DNA of 64,000 bases from Paenibacillus wynnii (GTDB taxonomy: Bacteria; Bacillota; Bacilli; Paenibacillales; Paenibacillaceae), in the NCBI RefSeq assembly GCF_000757885.1, contig NZ_JQCR01000003.1, forward strand, positions 186,001-250,000. Reading direction: 5' to 3'. The position numbers and the translations under genes are program-made. The notes under the pieces are model-generated. The model ran no database searches, had not been told where the DNA came from, and was given only the letters and a program-made list of their open reading frames with translations. How positions within the stretch are numbered: the stretch's first letter is position 1; each line of letters begins with the position of its first letter. Positions 53,085-61,973 of this stretch are shown piece by piece.

Positions 53085-54335
53085 ATGAAACGTTATGGGA
53101 AAATACTATTAAGCTGCGTGATCGCACTAAGTGGTATGACAGCGCTGCTAGGAAACACAACACAAGCAGCAGCTACAACCTCTGGGGTTACTATTTTGCT
53201 AGACGGGTATCCACTGCCCTTTCCGGTAGAGCCTGCGATGATGAAGGGTACAACTATGGTGCCTTTTCGGGCTATAGCAGAAGCTCTAAATATCCCGGTA
53301 GCTTGGAATCAAACGGCTAAGAAGATTACTGCAACTAAGAAAGTAGGCACAGTAGACAAGCAGGTGGAGCTTACTATTGGGAGCAAAAGTGCTGTGGTTA
53401 ACGGTGGAAAAGTAGTGTTGGCAGTAGCGCCGCAAAACGTACGCGGAACTACAATGATTCCCTTGAGTTTTTTTAGCGGACAGTTTGGGGCTGCAGTATC
53501 ATGGAATCAGCTAACAAAGACCGTTTCTATTACATCCCCGAAGAAGGATATGTACACATTGGGTTTCTATGCACTATCATCCTTTGACCAGTATTCGTTT
53601 GTGCCGGATTTCGATGCGATAGCTTTTGGCTGGAGTAGAATTGATCGTAACGGTGAGTTTACCATCCAAGGGGAAGAATATAAGTGGCCTAAGCCTGCCG
53701 GTGAGCTTACACCTGAACTCATGATTTCAGATACCTCTACTAATGGAACAACTCCTTACTTGATGGTATATTCTGTGGACGGCAAGTTGGAACTCACTAA
53801 GAATCTTGAGGATCAGGTGCTACAGGCACGGACAATTTCCGGTATTGTGGACACGGCTGTTCAGAAGGGTTTTAAAGGAATTTTACTGGATCTGGAGGGA
53901 TTGGGTCTTAGCGGTGATAAAGCAAAAGCCCGTTCGGATTATAACAGCTTTGTGAAGAATTTATCTTTAAAGGCACGTCAAGCAGGACTTAAGCTCACTC
54001 TTGTCCTTCATCCATTAAATAGCTCTTATACAGGATATGATTATAAAACGCTTGGAATCCTTGCAGACGATCTGATCATTATGGCTTACGCTTATGGGGA
54101 TGAGAAAAGTCCTGAGCCGGTGGACAAGGTCGATGAAGCCATTCGTCTTGCTCTTCAGCAGGTTAAGAAAGACAAGCTAATTCTCGGCATTTCTCTGGCT
54201 AGTGAGAACGAGAACTCTGTAAATACCAAAATAGGTTTAGCTAAACGTTATGATCTCAAAGGGATAGCCATCTGGCGGTTGGGAATAATTGGCCAGCCTG
54301 CTTGGACTCAAATGAACGGTTCATTAGAGTTCTAG
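53085..54335 (+). CDS. Secreted stalk-domain protein with GH18-like barrel
   Basis: The 416-residue protein starts with a signal peptide (about 1-28, ending TTQAA). Residues 35-150 form a copper-amine-oxidase N-terminal stalk domain (MVPFRAIAEALNIPVAWNQ, TTMIPLSFFSGQFGAAVSWNQ). Residues 155-416 look like a GH18-type barrel: the strand FKGILLDLEGLG fits the DxxDxE region, though it reads D-L-E, and the later MAYAYGDE segment is typical. It resembles spore-cortex or wall-hydrolase proteins such as YdhD/SleL without LysM. AAAAGGAG precedes the ATG. Whether it is a working glycosidase is uncertain. Confidence 0.75.
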   Translation: MKRYGKILLSCVIALSGMTALLGNTTQAAATTSGVTILLDGYPLPFPVEPAMMKGTTMVPFRAIAEALNIPVAWNQTAKKITATKKVGTVDKQVELTIGSKSAVVNGGKVVLAVAPQNVRGTTMIPLSFFSGQFGAAVSWNQLTKTVSITSPKKDMYTLGFYALSSFDQYSFVPDFDAIAFGWSRIDRNGEFTIQGEEYKWPKPAGELTPELMISDTSTNGTTPYLMVYSVDGKLELTKNLEDQVLQARTISGIVDTAVQKGFKGILLDLEGLGLSGDKAKARSDYNSFVKNLSLKARQAGLKLTLVLHPLNSSYTGYDYKTLGILADDLIIMAYAYGDEKSPEPVDKVDEAIRLALQQVKKDKLILGISLASENENSVNTKIGLAKRYDLKGIAIWRLGIIGQPAWTQMNGSLEF

Positions 54336-54370
54336 TGTATAGATCCTTAAGGATTCATATTTAAAGTATT

Positions 54371-54410
54371 ACAACAAGAAGAGCTGCCGATTGGCAGCTC
54401 TTTTGTTGTG
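54371..54410 (+). terminator. Terminator after the stalk/GH18-like gene
   Basis: An 18-base arm ACAACAAGAAGAGCTGCC pairs with GGCAGCTCTTTTGTTGT around loop GATT. Confidence 0.88.
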
Positions 54411-54524
54411 TGAAGCACCCGAATTCCTGCACAGAGTACAACAATTCCGCTCCTGGCACCGCAAGCAGCTTTAAATTAGGCATCCATGACCTGGAACGAT
54501 TATACTAGGCTTAAATGTGGTAAA

Positions 54525-54541
54525 TGACCCTGGGTGGGTCA
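54525..54541. promoter_or_regulatory. Possible operator before the metallo-hydrolase gene
   Basis: TGACCC, five bases, GGGTCA: perfect 6-bp arms, 19 bases after a TATACT box at 54501. The rest of the 302-base gap holds only the terminator at its start. Confidence 0.35.
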
Positions 54542-54637
54542 ATGTTTTCTATGCAGCGTTAAGCAAGTATTCGTGTTCGTGTTTCATGTATGAATTGATA
54601 CCTCAATCTCATCCTCAGAAGAAAGGCTGGAGAACGA

Positions 54638-55489
54638 ATGAACAAGCAAGTAGAACGCAAAGGTAAGTATCTTATTGAAGAGGTGAGACGCACCCAGGTG
54701 CCTTACGGCAGTCTGGCGGTATGGTTTCTCGGGCAGGAGAGTGTGATTATAAAAGGGGATGGCGTAACAGTTTACATAGATCCTTATGTATCCCCTAATC
54801 TAGACCGGACTTTTCCCGCACCCATCTCACCTGAAGATATAACTAACGCCGATGTGTGCCTGATTACACATGATCATGATGATCATTTGGATAAAGGAAC
54901 TATTCCCCAACTGGTGAACCATAATCCAGCAGTTAAAATCATGGCCCCGGCGATGTGTGAGCCACAGCTTAAAGAACTGGGTGTCAATCCAGAACAATTC
55001 CTGATGGCTGCAGAGGGTCAGTGGACATCCTTTGGTCCGAAGCTTAGAGTGCTGCCGATTGCAGCCGCACATGAGGAAATGGTAAGGGGTGAACAAGGGA
55101 ATCCTCATTACGTTGGTTATATCTTGGAGCTAAATGGAGTGAAGTTGTACCATGCAGGGGATACCGTGTTATTTCCCGAGTTGGTAGAAGCCTTAAGCAG
55201 CCATCAGATTGACCTGGCCATGCTGCCGATTAACGGCCGCGATTACTTCCGTAATGCACGCAATTTAGCGGGAAATATGAGTTACCGTGAAGCAGCAGAG
55301 TTCGCGGCGGTAGCTGATTTTGAAACGGTTATTCCTTTACATTACGATCTGTTCGCCGGAAATGCCGAGAATCCAGGATATTTCGTGGACTACATGTATA
55401 AGCATTTTCCTGAGCAGAAATTCCATGTTATGGCGAGAGCTGAACGGTTTGTTTATGTCTCGGCAAAGGCCTTTTTAGAAAAAGAGTGA
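54638..55489 (+). CDS. UlaG-like metallo-beta-lactamase-fold hydrolase
   Basis: The 283-residue cytoplasmic protein has the metal motif THDHDDHLD near residue 80, a later His in AAHEEM, the Asp in LYHAGDTVLFPE and a closing His in VIPLHYDLFAGN. This is the order in UlaG-type L-ascorbate-6-phosphate lactonases. The opening VWFLGQESVIIKGDGVTVYIDPY is also typical. CTGGAG precedes the ATG. No ascorbate PTS is nearby, so the substrate is probably different. Confidence 0.85.
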   Translation: MNKQVERKGKYLIEEVRRTQVPYGSLAVWFLGQESVIIKGDGVTVYIDPYVSPNLDRTFPAPISPEDITNADVCLITHDHDDHLDKGTIPQLVNHNPAVKIMAPAMCEPQLKELGVNPEQFLMAAEGQWTSFGPKLRVLPIAAAHEEMVRGEQGNPHYVGYILELNGVKLYHAGDTVLFPELVEALSSHQIDLAMLPINGRDYFRNARNLAGNMSYREAAEFAAVADFETVIPLHYDLFAGNAENPGYFVDYMYKHFPEQKFHVMARAERFVYVSAKAFLEKE

Positions 55490-55596
55490 TTGAACGAAAT
55501 GCTATAAAAGTCACATAAACCTGAAGAAATAACCTTTATAATCACTTAGGTTGAATATAGGGTAGATCTAATACTTTTCAGGAGGACTTTTAGAGC

Positions 55597-56544
55597 ATGA
55601 GATATAAATCACTGGAGCTGGACAAACCACTTACTTATGAGCTGGAAGGACTGGAAATAGGAGTCACATCCAATTGTAACTTCCGCTGCGATTATTGCTG
55701 TGCTTACCAAAGAAATGACGGACAGAGCATTAACGCCAAAGAGGTCATCCGTATTCTCGGAGAGCTTCCCCATTTGAAAAGAGTGCGGTTATCCGGAGGC
55801 GAGGTTACCTTAAAATTTCAGGACTGTGTGGAGATCGTTGCCTATTGTTCCTCTCGGGGCATTCAAACTCAGCTGAATTCTAACGGCAGTCTGTTAAATG
55901 CGGAACGGATTGATGAGTTGGTAGCAGCGGGGCTGACGACTATCCATATCTCTTTTAATTTCACTACGGCAGAAGCCTTTTCTCGATATTACAATATACA
56001 CCCAAGTATCTATGACAAAATAAGAGAGAATATTGCCCTGTTCGCTGCGACTAGCGTGGATACTGTACTTGAGACACTTCTATTCAGTGAAAATCAAGAC
56101 AACATGCAGGAGATTAGCGACCATGTATATGCAATGGGCGTCAGAACACATGAAATCCAGAATAGCATCATTATGGATCATAGCGGATGGAAGTCTATAG
56201 CTGCTCGGGAACAATTGAAGACAGCGGTCAATGATTTGATTGCAGGTAAAAAAGAGGATACCACTCTATACTTCACTTGTATGGATCGATTTATGGAGGC
56301 GCTTGGTTTTGAGGAACAGCCTGGGGTATATTTCCCGCATTGTATAGAAGGTAAAAAACAGCTTCATTTACACGGGAATGGGGATATCCTGATCTCTGAG
56401 CTGTGTCATCCGGTAATCATCGGCAATATATATAATGGAACCTCACTTAAAGATCTGTATAGCAACATGCCCGCACCACTGTCCCAGTTTCTGGACAAAC
56501 AGCCTTGCCCGGCATTGGATGCACTTTTTCCGCAAGGCGTATAA
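55597..56544 (+). CDS. Radical SAM protein of unknown substrate
   Basis: The 315-residue protein has the radical SAM cluster motif C27-X3-C31-X2-C34 (SNCNFRCDYCC), the glycine motif LSGGEVTL and the strand NSNGSLLN. The architecture is MoaA/SPASM-like. Four more cysteines near the C-terminus (FTCMDRF, PHCIEG, ELCHP, QPCPALD) could hold a second iron-sulfur cluster. CAGGAGG precedes the ATG. No precursor peptide with a ribosome site, transporter or other modifying enzyme was found on either side, so it is an orphan here. Family is sure, product unknown. Confidence 0.82.
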   Translation: MRYKSLELDKPLTYELEGLEIGVTSNCNFRCDYCCAYQRNDGQSINAKEVIRILGELPHLKRVRLSGGEVTLKFQDCVEIVAYCSSRGIQTQLNSNGSLLNAERIDELVAAGLTTIHISFNFTTAEAFSRYYNIHPSIYDKIRENIALFAATSVDTVLETLLFSENQDNMQEISDHVYAMGVRTHEIQNSIIMDHSGWKSIAAREQLKTAVNDLIAGKKEDTTLYFTCMDRFMEALGFEEQPGVYFPHCIEGKKQLHLHGNGDILISELCHPVIIGNIYNGTSLKDLYSNMPAPLSQFLDKQPCPALDALFPQGV

Positions 56545-56558
56545 TGGCTTAGATAAGT

Positions 56559-56590
56559 AACAGTCTGGGATCTTTCCAGGCTGTTTATTT
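56559..56590 (+). terminator. Terminator after the radical SAM gene
   Basis: AACAGTCTGG and CCAGGCTGTT (one T-G), then TATTTAGG. The T tract is broken, so strength is moderate. Confidence 0.65.
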
Positions 56591-56810
56591 AGGTTTCGGA
56601 ATTATGTTCTTTAAAATTGAAAAAAAGTATTTTTATGTTTAAATTTAATCATTCGACAAGATTCGATATTTTTCTTCATAATTCTTTTTTTAATATACAC
56701 TGTGACCGCCATTTTCCCGATAATATTGTAATAAAAGCAAAACTATTGCATCTAGAACTAACTCAACTAACGAAGCGAAGCAGCTATAACAGCGGAAGGA
56801 TGAAAATAAT

Positions 56811-58844
56811 ATGAAAATTAAAACAAAGCTAGCTATGATCATGATTGCTGTGACCCTGCTTTCAACTATACTAATGGGGGCGTTCACGTACAACAAATCA
56901 ACAAGCTCTATCTTGAATCTTACGGAGACCGCTATGTTTCAGGTGAACACCAATAAGGCGGAAACCATTAAATCCATGATTGATAAGGAATCGAGAAATA
57001 TGGCCCTTATCGCTGAGCAGACGGAGATTGCAGATTTACTAATTAAGGCCGGCAAAGGGGGAATTGTCAAAGGGGATGCCCTTCAGTCGGAGGTAAATAA
57101 CAAACTCACAAGATTGGTTAAAGATGCAGGTAACGTTGAGCACATGTTTGTTGTAGACATGAAAGGTAACGATGTCGCAGATAGTGATACCAAGCTTTTG
57201 GGTGCTAACTTCATTGACAGGAATTATACCAAAAATGTATTAGCCAAAAAAACTCCCGTAATTAGTGAGACCTTGAAGTCCAAGTCTACAGGAGCCTACA
57301 TTATAGCTTTCGTGCAGCCGGTTATGAGTGACGGCCAGATGGTAGGTTTTGTTGCTTCGGCGGTAACAACGAACAGTATTATCAAGTATTTGGCGGATGC
57401 AAAAGTGGCTAATGCTCCTTCCTCCTATGCGTATCTAGTAGATGAGACCGGAGTCATGTTATTTCATCCCGATAAAGAAAAGATCGGAAAACCTGTAGAG
57501 AACGAACAAATCAAAGCTGTGGTAGAGAAGATTATTAGCGGAGAAAAACCGAAAGATGATCTAGTTGAATACCCATTTAAAGGTGCAGTTAAAAAGGCAG
57601 CTTATACTGTATTACCGGGTACCCAGTGGACGCTAGTTCTTACCGGTGATGTAGATGAAATTATGAAACCCGTCAACGAAATGACCTCTTTTATACTTAT
57701 ATTAGGTCTTGCAAGTCTAGTGGTTACTTTAATTCTCGGCCTGTTTGTAGCTAACCGAATTTCGGCACCGATTGTTAAACTGACAGAACTGATTAATAAG
57801 ACATCAGAACTCGATCTTAAATACGATAATCAATATGAGTACTTGGAGAAAAATAAAGATGAGACCGGCGTAATTGCCAAGGCGATGTTCCGGACACGGC
57901 AAGTGCTCAGAGAGACGGCCGGGGGATTAATTACGATCTCAAGTAAGGTATTAGAAAATGCGGAGATGCTTGAGAAACTGTCTATTGATGTTAGAGAGAA
58001 CGCTCATGATAATGCGGCAACTACTGAGCAGCTCTCGGCAGGGATGGAAGAAACAGCAGCTTCTACACAAGAGATGACTGCGGCTATCCATGAGATTGAT
58101 TCAAATGTGAGCACGATTTCCGGTAAAGTAAAAGAGGGTGCAGAAGTCTCTGAGCAAATCACCGGTCGGGCATTGGCTCTCCAAAAGGATGCGCTTGAAT
58201 CCTCTAAAAATGCCAAGGAGATCTATGAATCGGTTCGGTTGAAAATGGAGCGGGCGATTGAACAATCCAATTCCATCTCCGAAATTAACGTTTTGGCAGA
58301 TACCATTCTCTCCATTACTAGCCAGACTAATTTGTTGGCATTGAACGCAGCTATTGAAGCGGCGAGAGCGGGAGAAGCGGGACGCGGATTTGCGGTAGTT
58401 GCCGGAGAGATTAGGAAGCTGGCGGAGAAATCCTCTACCACGGCTGCCGGGATACAAGGAGTAGTTAAAAGCGTATATGATTCCGTGGAACAGATGAAGG
58501 AAAATTCAGAAGCTATTCTTTCCTTTGTAGATCAGAATGTACTGGGCGACTACAAGAGATTGGAAGAGGTCAGTCAGCAGTATAATAACGATGCATCTAT
58601 GATCTATGAACTGATGGTTGAATTTGAGAATGCTTCCGATCATTTGAGCACGACTGTGTCTAGTATCGCTATTGCGGTTAATGAAGTAGCTGCCACGATT
58701 AATGAAGGAGCCATAGGGGTGACTGATATCGCAGAGAAAACTTCGGATATTGTAGACAAGACCTTCATGGAGGCCAAGATGGCTGATGAAAACTCACAGA
58801 GCGCCAGAGAACTGCAAATTTTGGTTGAAAAGTTTAAAATATAA
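56811..58844 (+). CDS. Methyl-accepting chemotaxis protein with Cache sensor
   Basis: The 677-residue receptor has a membrane helix at about 7-27, an extracellular double-Cache domain (about 35-280, with [14 protein letters not shown] and [22 protein letters not shown] typical), a second helix near 288-310, a HAMP domain and a cytoplasmic signalling hairpin with the tip [28 protein letters not shown] precedes the ATG; an ATG at 56800 stops at once. Such receptors commonly bind amino acids or organic acids. It stands alone before a terminator. Confidence 0.92.
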   Translation: MKIKTKLAMIMIAVTLLSTILMGAFTYNKSTSSILNLTETAMFQVNTNKAETIKSMIDKESRNMALIAEQTEIADLLIKAGKGGIVKGDALQSEVNNKLTRLVKDAGNVEHMFVVDMKGNDVADSDTKLLGANFIDRNYTKNVLAKKTPVISETLKSKSTGAYIIAFVQPVMSDGQMVGFVASAVTTNSIIKYLADAKVANAPSSYAYLVDETGVMLFHPDKEKIGKPVENEQIKAVVEKIISGEKPKDDLVEYPFKGAVKKAAYTVLPGTQWTLVLTGDVDEIMKPVNEMTSFILILGLASLVVTLILGLFVANRISAPIVKLTELINKTSELDLKYDNQYEYLEKNKDETGVIAKAMFRTRQVLRETAGGLITISSKVLENAEMLEKLSIDVRENAHDNAATTEQLSAGMEETAASTQEMTAAIHEIDSNVSTISGKVKEGAEVSEQITGRALALQKDALESSKNAKEIYESVRLKMERAIEQSNSISEINVLADTILSITSQTNLLALNAAIEAARAGEAGRGFAVVAGEIRKLAEKSSTTAAGIQGVVKSVYDSVEQMKENSEAILSFVDQNVLGDYKRLEEVSQQYNNDASMIYELMVEFENASDHLSTTVSSIAIAVNEVAATINEGAIGVTDIAEKTSDIVDKTFMEAKMADENSQSARELQILVEKFKI

Positions 58845-58936
58845 TTGCCTTTAATATAATCTTTACCCCATCTTCATATGCCTTTAAGCTTTCGGGATTA
58901 TATTAAACACACCAACCCCCTTTAATATATGATATT

Positions 58937-58967
58937 GGCCCTGCCGAATGGCAGGGTCCCTTTTTTT
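58937..58967 (+). terminator. Terminator after the Cache chemoreceptor gene
   Basis: GGCCCTGCC, loop GAAT, GGCAGGGTC, then CCTTTTTTT. Confidence 0.9.
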
Positions 58968-59031
58968 GTCCGGCTGTCTAAGATTTCAGAAAGTAATGGA
59001 GTCTCTTTTTCGCCGGATTGGAGCATACTGA

Positions 59032-60252
59032 ATGCCAAAAGAGTTAGGGGCGAATGCTTTGTTTGAAATTCCGCTACTGGATAAAAAGGATCCGGTCAAG
59101 CTGCTTCAAGTCAGCTATTTGCAGCAATTGATCAGGGACGAATGGCAGGATCTGACGATGGTTAAGGAGCGACTGCATCAGATTCAACTTACTCCGCTTA
59201 CGGAGGACGAAGTGAACTTGAAGTTTGTGGCCGTCCAACTCAAATTGCCCCATGGCAGACGAAATGGACGGCAGGAGCGGCGAGATTTGCTTCATCATAG
59301 CTATCAAGGACTCTGCTGGGAGACTGCTGACCATGATGAAGCCATTTATCCCATAAATCTTGCCGCTAACCCCTTTATGGCAAACTTTTTGTTAATAGGT
59401 GAGAAGGATAAAGCGCTGGATGGGAAAACGGAGGGGTTCGTTCAGGAATTGCAACAGAATATTGGCAACGAACTGAAGTTAGATAGTGTATTTGGAATGG
59501 GTAGAGAAGTTAAGGGACTTCATAACATAAAGAATGGCTATGCTTCCTCCTTGGTATCTTGGGGCCATAACGCTGTCTCAGACCAGACCTATGATTTCCC
59601 GGTGGAATCGAGAAGGAAGATGGCGAAGAGCATTGAGAATTCGGATATGAACAGCTTGCGTGATCAAATGGAAGCTCTATACCCCACTGACAAGGATACG
59701 CCAAACATCGTCTTTTTCCATTTATCACTGCATATCCTGCTGCTACTCAGTTCCATAGCCCGAAAGTTCGAGTGCGGCAGCACCTCCCTGCAGAAATATA
59801 TATGGAACTGCCAAATGACACTTATGGATTATTCCACACGTGAAGGCCTGCTGAAGAAGATGGAGGAGTTGGCACAACTCGTTATGGAGCAGGTTAGGAG
59901 GACGCGTACATCCGATAATCAGCATATAGAAGCGGTTAGGAAGCATGTGGAGGAGAACTTCAGCAGCGAGCTCTCCCTTTCCTATCTGGCAGAGTTATTT
60001 CATGTCAATGTGCCACGCTTATCGGATCAATTCAAACAGCATGTAGGGATCTCAGTAAGCAATTATGTAACCAGATTGAGAATCACCGGGGCCGAGCAAC
60101 TCTTGCAGCAGCATGAAATCAAGGTGAATGATATTGCTCGGCTAGTGGGTTATTCGGACCCTGAATCCTTCACAGCCTATTACACAAAAAACTGCGGCGA
60201 AAGCCCGATGGAGTACCGTCAGCGTTATCTGCAAAAAATGCTCCAGAATTAA
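59032..60252 (+). CDS. AraC-family regulator without a receiver domain
   Basis: The 406-residue protein ends in a two-helix-turn-helix AraC domain (LSLSYLAELFHVNVPRLSDQF and IKVNDIARLVGYSDPESFTAYY). The preceding 290 residues resemble the middle region of YesN-type regulators, but neither a receiver nor membrane helices are present, and a TGA directly precedes the ATG in frame. It could be a naturally short regulator or the surviving part of a longer one. TTGGAG is about 10 bases before the ATG. It lies before a sugar ABC transporter and GH43 gene and most likely controls them. Confidence 0.82.
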   Translation: MPKELGANALFEIPLLDKKDPVKLLQVSYLQQLIRDEWQDLTMVKERLHQIQLTPLTEDEVNLKFVAVQLKLPHGRRNGRQERRDLLHHSYQGLCWETADHDEAIYPINLAANPFMANFLLIGEKDKALDGKTEGFVQELQQNIGNELKLDSVFGMGREVKGLHNIKNGYASSLVSWGHNAVSDQTYDFPVESRRKMAKSIENSDMNSLRDQMEALYPTDKDTPNIVFFHLSLHILLLLSSIARKFECGSTSLQKYIWNCQMTLMDYSTREGLLKKMEELAQLVMEQVRRTRTSDNQHIEAVRKHVEENFSSELSLSYLAELFHVNVPRLSDQFKQHVGISVSNYVTRLRITGAEQLLQQHEIKVNDIARLVGYSDPESFTAYYTKNCGESPMEYRQRYLQKMLQN

Positions 60253-60277
60253 GGGGATTAATAAGGATTTCTAAAGG

Positions 60278-60320
60278 AAGCTGTCCACAAGATCGTGATT
60301 GATCTAGGGGATGGCTTTTT
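60278..60320 (+). terminator. Terminator after the AraC gene
   Basis: AAGCTGTCC pairs with GGATGGCTT (two G-U), with an inner AGATC/GATCT stem, then TTTTT. The T run begins dispersed repeat R2. Confidence 0.82.
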
Positions 60321-60419
60321 TTAAAATATCAGAAAGTATAAGTTTTCAGTATACTTTGCTTATATTTCTACGAGAAACGGATACCGTCCCATTAAGGACG
60401 GCAAAGCCGTTTCTTCTTG
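60316..60419 (+). repeat. Dispersed repeat R2, long copy
   Basis: It shares its opening (TTTTTTAAAATAT, AAGTATA-AGTTTTCAG-TATACTT) and end (AAAGCCGTTTCTTCTTG) with 52946-53010. Between them it has nested stems: AGAAACGG with CCGTTTCT, and CCGTCC with GGACGG. It occupies part of the 297-base gap before the binding-protein gene. Confidence 0.85.
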
Positions 60420-60440
60420 TGTGCACTTACAGACCTAAAG

Positions 60441-60476
60441 AAATGTCCACTTTACCTAGGCTGACGACATTTTTTT
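60441..60476 (+). terminator. Weak terminator-like hairpin in the leader of the transporter operon
   Basis: AAATGTC and GACATTT form a 7-bp stem around an 18-base loop, followed by TTTT. It could attenuate transcription into the binding-protein gene, or be fortuitous. Confidence 0.35.
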
Positions 60477-60549
60477 GGGCCTCCAAATGACTTACCATAA
60501 AGCTATCAAAGAGTTCATCTTTGAATCATGGATAAAGGGGAGCAAAAAG

Positions 60550-61863
60550 ATGAAACGATCTATGCAAAAGGCAACGGCAGTCATCCTGATGGTTATCCTG
60601 GTTGCGTTAGCTGCAACCGCTTGCGGCGGAAATAACAACAACACCAAAGCTAACGGAGACACCGGTAAAAACGGCACTACTAACGAAGCGAAAGGGGATA
60701 ACAATACCAGCGGTAAGAAGACTGAATTATTGTTCTGGTCACCCTTCTCCGGCTCTGACGGTCCGTTCATGAAAAAAATAGTCGACAAGTACAACAGCTC
60801 TCAAGATAAATACAAAATTAAATTTGTTATTCAGCCGAACGGCGAATATTACAAGCAATTGGATGTAGCGCTTAGCACAGGTAAAGAGCGTCCTGACCTT
60901 ATGATCATGCACGTGGATCAGGTGCCAACTTATCAGAGTAAGGATCAATTGCAACCAGTAGATGAGATGGCAGCCACTGCGGAAATCAACCCGGCGGACT
61001 TTGCGGAAGCGCCAATTAAATACGCAACGATTGATAGCAAGTTGTATTCCATTCCACTCGATATTCACCCGGCAGTTATGTACTACAATAAAGATTTGTT
61101 CGAAAAAGCGGGGATCGCAGGTCCACCGACGAATCGCGCGGAGTTTGATGCAGCAGTAGAAAAACTTACCGATAAAGCTAAAGGTGTCTATGGTTATGTA
61201 GTACCGACCTTGTGGCCGCAGCAGTTTATCTTCCCGTCTCTGGTTTGGCAGAACGGCGGAGAATTATGGAACGGGACTGACGTAGCTTATAACTCCCCGG
61301 AAGCGGTGGAAATGGTTCAATGGCTGCGCGGAATGGTGGAGAAAGGGGTATCTCCTGCCAATGTACAGCAGGATGGGGAAAACACATTGTTCCTGCAAGG
61401 CAAAAACGCTATTCAATTTAATGGTCCTTGGATGAAATCACAATTTGATGAAGCAGGCTTGAACTACGGCGTGGCAGTTATGCCGCAAATCGGTAAAGCA
61501 AAACAAGCTATTTACGCAGGCTCCCACGGATTTGTGGTGCCTAAGGCAGTTACAGATACGAATACACTTGCAGGAATCGGTGATTTCCTGAAATACGTTT
61601 CCGGTAACTCACTGGATTGGGCAGAATCCGGTCAAGCGGTAGCTTCTAATAAAGTGATGGAAAGCGCTGAGTTCAAAGCATTAGAGTTCCAAAGCACGGT
61701 TTCCCAAAGCTTCCCTTCCGTTCAATTTGCACCGAATGTGTTAAACTGGGGAACTATTGTTGAGCCGGTGTGGTCAGAGCTTAGCAACGCCATCTTGGGT
61801 AAGAAGGCACCCCAGAAAGCCATGGATGATGCAGTAGCCAAATCACGTCAGGCCATGAAATAA
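60550..61863 (+). CDS. Sugar ABC transporter solute-binding lipoprotein
   Basis: ATG 60550 follows AAAGGGGAG at correct spacing, while the open frame upstream to 60475 lacks such a site. The 437-residue protein has a lipoprotein signal ending AATAC, a Thr/Asn/Gly-rich linker, then a family-1 solute-binding fold (ELLFWSPFSGSDGPFMKKIVDKYNSS, YSIPLDIHPAVMYYNKDLFEKAG, GKNAIQFNGPWM). It delivers an oligosaccharide, by context arabinan- or xylan-derived, to the permeases that follow. A stable hairpin separates it from them. Confidence 0.9.
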   Translation: MKRSMQKATAVILMVILVALAATACGGNNNNTKANGDTGKNGTTNEAKGDNNTSGKKTELLFWSPFSGSDGPFMKKIVDKYNSSQDKYKIKFVIQPNGEYYKQLDVALSTGKERPDLMIMHVDQVPTYQSKDQLQPVDEMAATAEINPADFAEAPIKYATIDSKLYSIPLDIHPAVMYYNKDLFEKAGIAGPPTNRAEFDAAVEKLTDKAKGVYGYVVPTLWPQQFIFPSLVWQNGGELWNGTDVAYNSPEAVEMVQWLRGMVEKGVSPANVQQDGENTLFLQGKNAIQFNGPWMKSQFDEAGLNYGVAVMPQIGKAKQAIYAGSHGFVVPKAVTDTNTLAGIGDFLKYVSGNSLDWAESGQAVASNKVMESAEFKALEFQSTVSQSFPSVQFAPNVLNWGTIVEPVWSELSNAILGKKAPQKAMDDAVAKSRQAMK

Positions 61864-61894
61864 GATCGCACTATTAGATGGATGGATTTAGACA

Positions 61895-61936
61895 AGAGGG
61901 GCGGGAGGCGTTACATCGCTTCCCCGCCCTTTCTTT
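61895..61936 (+). promoter_or_regulatory. Intercistronic hairpin after the binding-protein gene
   Basis: GGGCGGG and CCCGCCC, with inner GCG/CGC, form a GC-rich stem followed by a broken T tract (TTTCTTT). In transporter operons such stems commonly protect the binding-protein message and reduce read-through into permease genes. Confidence 0.65.
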
Positions 61937-61973
61937 CCATCTTTGGGTGTGAAGAAGAATGGAGGAGCTAGCT

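Noticed and set aside
56617..56814. 65-codon ORF between the radical SAM and chemoreceptor genes, tested as a precursor peptide
   Set aside because: No ribosome site; high AT content and no leader/core layout; it runs into the ribosome site of the chemoreceptor.
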